The translations under genes and the position numbers were made by a program. From Chitinophagaceae bacterium (lineage in GTDB: Bacteria > Bacteroidota > Bacteroidia > Chitinophagales > Chitinophagaceae), in NCBI GenBank assembly GCA_019454915.1, contig JACFNM010000027.1:1-20335 (forward strand): DNA of 20,335 nucleotides, written 5' to 3'. The notes below the pieces were generated by a model that was given only the letters and a program-made list of their open reading frames with translations, was not told the origin of the DNA and ran no database searches. Shown here piece after piece: positions 15,702-20,335 of the stretch (position 1 is its first letter; every line of letters starts with the position of its first letter).

Positions 15702-16381
15702 TCGAACTGCTTTACTACGGGATTATCTTCATTCCATCCTAGTTTTAATTTCAACTCGCGTTGTATCCAAAACTCGGCCTCGGGATATATCGTGAAACGG
15801 TTGATCGTTTTTATGGAACGTTCGTACATATCCTCGTCTCCCCGGAAAAGTTCGCTAATAAAAATGAAGCGGTCATTTATGCCCACCGCTTTTTTGATGT
15901 CCTTTAGCGGTTCATCTTTTAATTTCTCTGCCAGCTCTGTTTTGGGCTCAAACAATTTCTCATTAAGCGATTTCTCCGGTATGGCTATTGCTTCGTTTAT
16001 CTCTTTGCTTCTCGGCTGATGAGCGAGGGTTGGCACTTCTTCAAAAACATTCAATGTCTGAAATCCCTTATCCCCGCTTTTCATGCTCGCTTTCTTTTCA
16101 TTCCATTCTTCTTCCGCCGTTCTTGCCGAAGTCCAATTCTTTTCCCGATCAGCGGAAGGTGCTTCTTTGGATAGCTTTTCGTAGCCGGTAGTTCCCGCAA
16201 CTCCGCCAACGATTCCACCCGGCATCATCACCGCGATCTTTTTTCGCTCAGGTACCGGCTGCGGTTGGTTAAGTGATAGTTCGGTAATTAGCAACTGCGC
16301 TACCTGAAGCATTTGATCCGAAGGCGCATTTTGCGCATGCAACTGCTGTAATTTATTTATTAAAACACCGGCACGTTCCAT
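15674..16381 (-). CDS. Conserved protein of unknown function, convergent with waaA
   Basis: I do not recognise a characterised family. The 235-residue protein has no signal peptide or clear membrane segment. It is built from an N-terminal helical stretch (1-40), a charged low-complexity middle (70-155) and a more ordered C-terminal domain at about 158-235, containing KKAVGINDRFIFISELFRGD (163-182), a YERSIKTIN helix, and EFWIQREL then FDQLVRRRFL. That end looks like the well-conserved C-terminal part of uncharacterised Bacteroidota proteins often annotated only as hypothetical. Real coding is supported by full length, ordered helix patterns and by opposition to waaA rather than nesting in it. 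The stop overlaps waaA's 3' end by 28 bases. A cytosolic role is likely; nothing further can be said. Confidence 0.78.
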   Translation of the reverse strand: MERAGVLINKLQQLHAQNAPSDQMLQVAQLLITELSLNQPQPVPERKKIAVMMPGGIVGGVAGTTGYEKLSKEAPSADREKNWTSARTAEEEWNEKKASMKSGDKGFQTLNVFEEVPTLAHQPRSKEINEAIAIPEKSLNEKLFEPKTELAEKLKDEPLKDIKKAVGINDRFIFISELFRGDEDMYERSIKTINRFTIYPEAEFWIQRELKLKLGWNEDNPVVKQFDQLVRRRFL

Positions 16382-16413
16382 TCGATTATGGTATTTTTGG
16401 CGCTCTGAATGAT

Positions 16414-16443
16414 TGGGTAAACAAATAAAATGGACTGGGTAAA
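16414..16443. repeat. Direct repeat of TGGGTAAA upstream of ccmB
   Basis: TGGGTAAA occurs at 16414-16421 and 16436-16443. The copies start 22 bases apart, about two helical turns, in the 94-base divergent spacer before ccmB (ATG 16476). This spacing would suit a dimeric regulator, but two 8-mers could also be chance. A TATTTTTG at 16392-16399 on the plus strand is a possible -7 box upstream of them. Confidence 0.35.
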
Positions 16444-16475
16444 GTTACAAACACCTTGCCATAAAAAAATCACAA

Positions 16476-17147
16476 ATGAGACAGGAGGCCATTATTCGTC
16501 ATATCCTCACGCTCCTTAAGAAAGATATTCTCCTGGAATTCAGGCAGCAATATACGTTCTACGGGGTATTACTCTATATTGCTTCCACCATTTTTGTGCT
16601 TTACCTTGCTTTGCAACAGCCCGATAGTACGGTCTGGAATGGCCTGTTCTGGATGATACAACTATTTATCTGCGTAAATGCAGTTGCCAAGAGTTTTCTT
16701 CAGGAAACCCGGGGAAGGATGTTATACTTCTATAGCATTTCAGGCGCTCAGCAGTTTATTATAGCCAAATTATTGTATAACACTTTTATTATGCTCATCA
16801 TGAGTGTAATCAGCCTTGCACTTTTTCGGGCGCTATTGGGAAATCCTCTGCTTCACTTCTGGCAGTTCACCGGAATAGTATGTTTAGGGTCGGTAAGTCT
16901 CAGCCTGGTTTTTACCATGCTGGCCGCCATTGCGGCCAAAGCTCAGCAGCAGGCGTCTTTAATGGCTATCATGGGATTTCCGATTATTATTCCGCAGCTT
17001 CTATTATTGATGCGCATTTCTAAAGCCGGCATGGGAGAGATTTTTCAGGCAGGGGCATTATCAGACCTCGTGTGGTTACTTTGTGGCTTAGACGTGTTAG
17101 TCATGGTGATGGCAGTCATTCTTTTTCCCTTCTTATGGAGAGATTAA
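16476..17147 (+). CDS. ccmB: Heme exporter permease CcmB
   Basis: CcmB is the membrane subunit of the CcmAB ABC transporter that works with CcmC to deliver heme to the chaperone CcmE during cytochrome c maturation. The 223 residues, near the usual length, contain about six hydrophobic segments. The N-terminal LLKKDILLEFRQQYTFYGVLLYI pattern (about 13-35, the charged LLEFRQ part then first membrane helix) and the SFLQETRGRMLYFY loop are characteristic of CcmB in this phylum. The ATP-binding subunit CcmA is not encoded nearby. ccmC follows after about 60 bases. Confidence 0.88.
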   Translation: MRQEAIIRHILTLLKKDILLEFRQQYTFYGVLLYIASTIFVLYLALQQPDSTVWNGLFWMIQLFICVNAVAKSFLQETRGRMLYFYSISGAQQFIIAKLLYNTFIMLIMSVISLALFRALLGNPLLHFWQFTGIVCLGSVSLSLVFTMLAAIAAKAQQQASLMAIMGFPIIIPQLLLLMRISKAGMGEIFQAGALSDLVWLLCGLDVLVMVMAVILFPFLWRD

Positions 17148-17152
17148 ATTGA

Positions 17153-17182
17153 TTGACTATTCATCAAATTGATGTAGGTTTG
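17153..17182 (+). promoter_or_regulatory. Promoter for ccmC: TTG, 19 bases, TAGGTTTG
   Basis: TTG at 17153-17155 is separated by 19 bases from TAGGTTTG at 17175-17182, a match to both parts of the Bacteroidota consensus at the expected spacing. It lies in the 59-base ccmB-ccmC gap, 24 bases before the ATG at 17207. It suggests ccmC, ccmD and perhaps gdhA can be transcribed separately from ccmB. Confidence 0.55.
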
Positions 17183-17206
17183 CCTATCTAAATAATTACC
17201 AAGGTG

Positions 17207-17875
17207 ATGAGAAGAAACTGGTGGAAGGTACTCTGTACTGTTCTAATCTTTTATACACTCATTGGCGGTTTGCTTTTTGAGGTACCCCATAAAAAAATAC
17301 TAAACGAAACCATTCGCAACATTTACTTTCATGTTCCGATGTGGTTTGGTATGATGGTTTTGTTTACCACTTCAATCGTGTATTCTATCCGGTACCTTCG
17401 GAAACCAGACTTAGTCCTCGACATTCATGCAGCAGCCTACGCCAGGACGGGCATGATTTTCGGGATACTTGGGCTGGTTACCGGCGCCATGTGGGCTAAT
17501 TATACCTGGGGCAAGGCGTGGAGTAATGATATTAAGCAGATAGGTGCGGCGATGGCTTTACTTATCTATGGAGCCTATTTCGTCCTGAGAAACTCTATCA
17601 CGGATATAGATAAACGGGCAAAAGTGGGGGCGGTTTATAATATTTTTGCTTATGCCATGCTCTTCCCCGCCCTCTGGATAGTGCCAAGACTGGTTGAGTC
17701 CCTGCATCCGGGCGGAGCAGGTAATCCCGGGGCAGACCCGAGGGATATGGACGCACGGATGCGATTTATATTTTGGCTGGGGGCGGTACCCGGCTTTATT
17801 CTCCTCGGACTATGGATGACTAATCTTATTATTCGTTATCGAAAAATAGAAGATAAAAATCTCTTACATGGTTAA
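17207..17875 (+). CDS. ccmC: Heme-handling cytochrome c biogenesis protein CcmC
   Basis: CcmC is a six-helix membrane protein of the heme-handling superfamily that presents heme to CcmE. The 222 residues show the key features: a first external histidine, H42, in IYFHVPMWFG; a tryptophan-rich loop, WANYTWGKAW, at 96-105, which contacts heme; and a second histidine, H167, in SLHPGGAGNP. The WGKAWSND variant in place of the proteobacterial WGTWWVWD is usual in Bacteroidota. I chose ATG 17207 over the GTG three bases before it. It overlaps the ccmD-like gene by 8 bases. Confidence 0.92.
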   Translation: MRRNWWKVLCTVLIFYTLIGGLLFEVPHKKILNETIRNIYFHVPMWFGMMVLFTTSIVYSIRYLRKPDLVLDIHAAAYARTGMIFGILGLVTGAMWANYTWGKAWSNDIKQIGAAMALLIYGAYFVLRNSITDIDKRAKVGAVYNIFAYAMLFPALWIVPRLVESLHPGGAGNPGADPRDMDARMRFIFWLGAVPGFILLGLWMTNLIIRYRKIEDKNLLHG

Positions 17876-18095
17876 TCAATTTCTGAAAAAGGCGTTGCTC
17901 TCTTTCCTTTTTGTTATCGCGCTTTTATACGTCAATGCCCAGGATGAGGTGGAAATGGCGGACAAATTGCGCAGCAATGGAAAAATATATGTGGTGGTTG
18001 CGGTTCTTGTTATTCTGTTCATCGGATTATTCGCGTTTCTGATAAGTATAGACCGTAAAGTGAGCAGGCTGGAAAAGGAGAATAAACAGAAATAG
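17868..18095 (+). CDS. ccmD: Small CcmD-family membrane protein
   Basis: This 75-residue protein starts inside the last codons of ccmC, so it is translated in a coupled way. It has a hydrophobic N-terminal segment at about 6-24 that may be a signal peptide, a second hydrophobic helix at about 39-60 (VVVAVLVILFIGLFAFLI) and a charged coiled-coil-like tail, DRKVSRLEKENKQK. This matches the CcmD family of Bacteroidota in size, layout and position directly after ccmC. CcmD proteins help release CcmE-heme from the CcmABC complex. Sequence conservation is low in this family, so the call leans on position and topology. Confidence 0.78.
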   Translation: MVNQFLKKALLSFLFVIALLYVNAQDEVEMADKLRSNGKIYVVVAVLVILFIGLFAFLISIDRKVSRLEKENKQK

Positions 18096-18164
18096 AGCCC
18101 CTGCCACAACATCACCCATAACTGGTCCCATACAGGACTATCAAAGGCATTTAAAACCAAGAAA

Positions 18165-19583
18165 ATGGCTAATAATCAGAAATTCAGTTTTTTTGAAGCT
18201 GTACTAAGAAATTTTGACAAAGCGGCGAAGTTTACGAACTGGGATCCGGGAATACTGGAGCAGATTAAATTATGTAATTCGGTTTATCGTATGTATTTCC
18301 CGGTTAAAATCGGGGATAAGATAGAGGTGATTGAAGCGTACCGGGTTCAGCATTCCCATCACAAAACACCCTGTAAGGGAGGCATCAGGTTTTCCACAAC
18401 CGTGAACCTGGATGAGGTGATGGCTTTGGCAGCTCTGATGACTTATAAGTGTGCGGTAGTAAATGTTCCCTTCGGTGGCGCCAAAGGGGGGATTAACATT
18501 GATTCGAAAAAATATACACCCTATGAACTGGAAAAGATAACCCGACGCTATACCCACGAATTGATTAAGAAGAACTTCATAGGACCGGGTACGGATGTTC
18601 CGGCGCCGGATTATGGTACAGGAGAAAGAGAAATGTCCTGGATCCTGGACACTTACACCAGCATGAAACCGGGAGAAATAGATGCCCTGGCATGCGTAAC
18701 GGGAAAACCCATCTCCCAGGGCGGTGTTCATGGCAGAAGGGAAGCTACGGGGCTGGGTGTTTTCTACGGGCTTAAAGAAATATGCTCCATGCCTGACCTG
18801 ATGCAAAAGATTGGGCTCCCCGTTGGTATCGAAGGAAAACGGGTGGTAGTGCAGGGATTGGGGAATGTAGGCTATCACGTGGCCAAATTCTGCAGAGAGG
18901 GTGGCGCCACGGTGACCGCCATTGCTGAATACGAAGGCGCTATTTTTAACGCTGATGGCTTGAATGAGGAAGAGGTGCGGGAACACCGAAAAAAGACAGG
19001 GACTATTCTGAACTTTCCGGGCGCTACAAACATTACCAATACCGCGGAAGCATTGGAATTGGACTGCGACATTCTGATCCCTGCAGCGCTTGAGAGCGTC
19101 ATTAACGGCGAGAATGCGCCGAGGGTTAAAGCCAAAATCGTAGGAGAAGCGGCAAACGGTCCATTGACTCCGGAAGCCGATGAAGTCTTTCTTAAGAAAG
19201 GCATATTAGTTGTACCGGACATCTATCTGAATGCAGGCGGCGTTACGGTAAGTTATTTTGAATGGCTGAAGAATCTCAGCCACGTGAGGTACGGCAGGAT
19301 GGAAAAACGCTTTAAAGAAAATCAAAACAGGAGTATTCTCTCTCAGATAGAACAACTAACCGGTAAAACGGTCAATGAAAAAGCAAAAGAACTGATCATG
19401 CATGGTCCTAATGAATCAGATCTTGTATATAGCGGATTAGAAGAAACCATGATAGGTTCTGCCAAAGAGATAGTAGATGCCTGGCAGGAGAATCCGGATA
19501 TTCCAGACATGCGAACCGCTGCTTATGTAGTTGCGATTAATAAAGTGGGGACCAGTTATGCGGAACTGGGTATTTTCCCATAG
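18165..19583 (+). CDS. gdhA: Glutamate dehydrogenase family (Glu/Leu/Phe/Val dehydrogenase)
   Basis: The enzyme oxidatively deaminates glutamate to 2-oxoglutarate, or runs in reverse to assimilate ammonia. The 472 residues contain PCKGGIRF at 69-76 (K71), K95, the catalytic lysine K107 in [18 protein letters not shown] at 143-152, and the C-terminal Rossmann motif GLGNVG at 231-236. The insertions and the form [16 protein letters not shown] suggest the glutamate-specific branch rather than a leucine or phenylalanine enzyme, but cofactor choice (NAD or NADP) is not clear by eye. It follows ccmD after 69 bases with no obvious promoter or terminator, so it may be read through from the ccm genes. 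Confidence 0.93.
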   Translation: MANNQKFSFFEAVLRNFDKAAKFTNWDPGILEQIKLCNSVYRMYFPVKIGDKIEVIEAYRVQHSHHKTPCKGGIRFSTTVNLDEVMALAALMTYKCAVVNVPFGGAKGGINIDSKKYTPYELEKITRRYTHELIKKNFIGPGTDVPAPDYGTGEREMSWILDTYTSMKPGEIDALACVTGKPISQGGVHGRREATGLGVFYGLKEICSMPDLMQKIGLPVGIEGKRVVVQGLGNVGYHVAKFCREGGATVTAIAEYEGAIFNADGLNEEEVREHRKKTGTILNFPGATNITNTAEALELDCDILIPAALESVINGENAPRVKAKIVGEAANGPLTPEADEVFLKKGILVVPDIYLNAGGVTVSYFEWLKNLSHVRYGRMEKRFKENQNRSILSQIEQLTGKTVNEKAKELIMHGPNESDLVYSGLEETMIGSAKEIVDAWQENPDIPDMRTAAYVVAINKVGTSYAELGIFP

Positions 19584-19625
19584 CGGTCACTTCGTTGTTG
19601 CAAGCACAAAAATGGTAAAAAAATT

Positions 19626-19654
19626 TTGCCAGAATAGTTGAACGCTTATCTTTG
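19626..19654 (+). promoter_or_regulatory. Promoter of tRNA-Val: TTG, 18 bases, TATCTTTG
   Basis: TTG at 19626-19628, inside TTTTG, is followed after 18 bases by TATCTTTG at 19647-19654, an exact TAnnTTTG. Stable-RNA promoters in this phylum commonly have this form, with the -7 box followed by C. Transcription would start at about 19658-19662, some 35 bases before the tRNA. Confidence 0.65.
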
Positions 19655-19694
19655 CACTCCCCTTACAAAGAGGATACAAAGAGTTCTGAAAAAA

Positions 19695-19769
19695 GGGAGC
19701 ATAGCTCAGCTGGTTTAGAGCATCTGCCTTACAAGCAGAGGGTCCGCGGTTCGAACCCGTGTGCTCCCA
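19695..19769 (+). tRNA. tRNA-Val (anticodon UAC)
   Basis: All four arms fold by eye. The acceptor GGGAGCA (19695-19701) pairs with TGCTCCC (19762-19768), followed by discriminator A. The D arm uses GCTC/GAGC. The anticodon stem TCTGC/GCAGA holds the loop CTTACAA, so the anticodon is TAC, read as valine. The T arm CGCGG/CCGTG has the loop TTCGAAC. The length is 75 bases. The CCA end is not encoded and must be added after transcription. It has its own promoter and terminator. Confidence 0.96.
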
Positions 19770-19780
19770 CATAATACAGG

Positions 19781-19818
19781 AAAGGGTTTCATGGAAATGA
19801 AGCCCTTTTTTATTTTTC
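19781..19818 (+). terminator. Rho-independent terminator of tRNA-Val
   Basis: AAAGGGTTTCAT (19781-19792) pairs with ATGAAGCCCTTT (19797-19808), with one G-T wobble, around a GGAA tetraloop. The T-rich tract 19806-19817 follows. The stem ends in an A-run opposite a T-run, so it could also act on the opposite strand. It lies 12 bases after the tRNA. Confidence 0.88.
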
Positions 19819-19836
19819 CCATTTACATACAATTTT

Positions 19837-20049
19837 TTGTTGATATTGTTACCGGTGCCGGACTTTATCATTGCGGCACTGTTGTTAAAGAACGGAACGC
19901 TCACCATTGATATAGCCAGTAGTCCACTCATGCTGGGCAATCCTACTATGGCCATCCCTGCTGTGGTTTACAGCCTTATTACGCTTATAACAGCGGGCAT
20001 ATTTATTTCTATTGTTAATCAAAAAAGGGTCAGATTAACTGCTGCCTAA
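19837..20049 (+). pseudogene. C-terminal remnant, probably of a bile acid:Na+ symporter (BASS) family gene
   Basis: This short frame ends at TAA 20047-20049 and encodes NGTLTIDIASSPLM, then NPTMAIPAVVYSLITLITAG and a basic end, NQKR. That resembles the last helices of bacterial bile acid:sodium symporters, where a Q-NGTL segment and MAIPAAIYSL are familiar. The similarity seems to begin only near the NGT (about 19888), and the upstream coding part is absent: the tRNA and its terminator occupy that space. The frame is open back to 19801 but starts without a good ATG. I therefore read it as a leftover 3' end of a lost transporter gene. It could instead be a small unrelated membrane ORF; the family call is from memory of motifs. 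Confidence 0.42.
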
Positions 20050-20088
20050 ACCTGAAATCTGGAATAGTCAACGTAGAGAGAAAAGGGA

Positions 20089-20335
20089 TCAAATCGCTGA
20101 ATTCCACAATAGTCGTATGCCGACGATGGCCAGGCAAACAGCGAGAGCCTTCACTATCATCATTCCTTTTATCCGGTGAGAAAACCATGCACCCAGCTGA
20201 GCTCCTATGATTACTCCTATCCCCAACCAAATCACCATTCTCAACACATAAGGATCACTGTAATTACCCTGGAAAATATGAACAATTACACTAACGGTAG
20301 CCATAATAGCGAGGATGAAATGAGAGGTGGCGGTG
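20089..20335 (-). CDS. Sulfite exporter TauE/SafE family protein, C-terminal part
   Basis: The frame runs off the window edge, so only the last 81 residues are seen. The first visible residues, TATSHFILAIMATVSVIVHI, correspond to the conserved ATATSxFIL helix that begins the second half of TauE/SafE (DUF81) transporters. IGVIIGAQLGAWFSHRIKG is the second repeat of the family's G-A-x-G pattern, followed by a last hydrophobic helix (ALAVCLAIVGIRLLW). These multi-pass inner-membrane proteins are thought to export sulfite or organosulfonates, although few have been tested. It is convergent with the BASS-like remnant, 39 bases apart. Confidence 0.85.
   Translation of the reverse strand, partial: TATSHFILAIMATVSVIVHIFQGNYSDPYVLRMVIWLGIGVIIGAQLGAWFSHRIKGMMIVKALAVCLAIVGIRLLWNSAI

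Noticed and set aside
18270..18986. 238-codon minus-strand frame inside gdhA
   Set aside because: It is fully nested antisense to a gene with complete catalytic motifs, and shows no recognisable domain pattern.
19587..19955. 122-codon minus-strand frame crossing the tRNA
   Set aside because: It reads through the tRNA-Val and its terminator; the apparent peptide is a translated tRNA.
1..20335. CRISPR arrays, insertion sequences and phage genes
   Set aside because: No regularly spaced repeats, transposase motifs or phage structural proteins were seen on either strand.

Overview
The window looks like a chromosomal segment of a Bacteroidota bacterium, probably close to the Chitinophagaceae or Cytophaga relatives. 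The signs are a GLPGLI-family protein beside an outer-membrane beta-barrel gene, a fused RibBA, the Bacteroidota forms of CcmB/CcmC/CcmD, and several -7 elements matching TAnnTTTG, the promoter consensus of this phylum. Moderate-to-low GC and weak Shine-Dalgarno sequences fit. No insertion sequence, integrase, CRISPR array or phage gene is visible, and no gene-free stretch exceeds 300 bases.

Layout. (a) 1-1472, + strand: the 3' end of a TonB-receptor-like outer-membrane barrel gene, followed 2 bases later by a GLPGLI-family secreted protein. (b) 1567-2555, +: a Xre/MbcA/ParS-type antitoxin overlapping a RES-domain toxin gene that is broken by one in-frame TGA. (c) 2569-3774, -: ribBA for riboflavin synthesis. 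(d) 3904-6944: a putative esterase (-) diverging from an ATP-grasp ligase and a YbdK/GCS2-type carboxylate-amine ligase (+). This is the best candidate for an undescribed small-metabolite pathway. (e) 6956-14314, -: a seven-gene nucleotide-sugar operon, read from 14314 downward: WbpE-like aminotransferase, UDP-glucose 6-dehydrogenase, UDP-glucuronate decarboxylase, TviB/WbpA-like UDP-HexNAc 6-dehydrogenase, rfbB, rfbC, rfbD. (f) 14409-16381: waaA (KDO transferase, +), overlapped at its 3' end by a convergent conserved gene of unknown function. (g) 16476-18095, +: ccmB, ccmC, ccmD for heme handling in cytochrome c maturation, then gdhA (18165-19583). (h) 19626-19818, +: tRNA-Val(UAC) with its own promoter and a strong intrinsic terminator. 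(i) 19837-20335: a C-terminal remnant that looks like a bile acid:Na+ symporter gene (+), and the 3' end of a TauE/SafE exporter gene (-).

How the genes work together. Region (e) would supply UDP-GlcA, UDP-xylose, a UDP-HexNAc uronic acid and dTDP-rhamnose for an O-antigen, capsule or exopolysaccharide. WaaA, encoded divergently, attaches KDO to lipid A, so envelope glycans are the common theme. The polymerising machinery (glycosyltransferases, flippase) and rfbA are not in the window. The esterase/ATP-grasp/GCS2-like group pairs two ATP-dependent amide-forming enzymes with a hydrolase, which suggests synthesis of a small amide or peptide-like compound. Its identity cannot be read from sequence. 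All family assignments come from reading motifs by eye; no database search was run.
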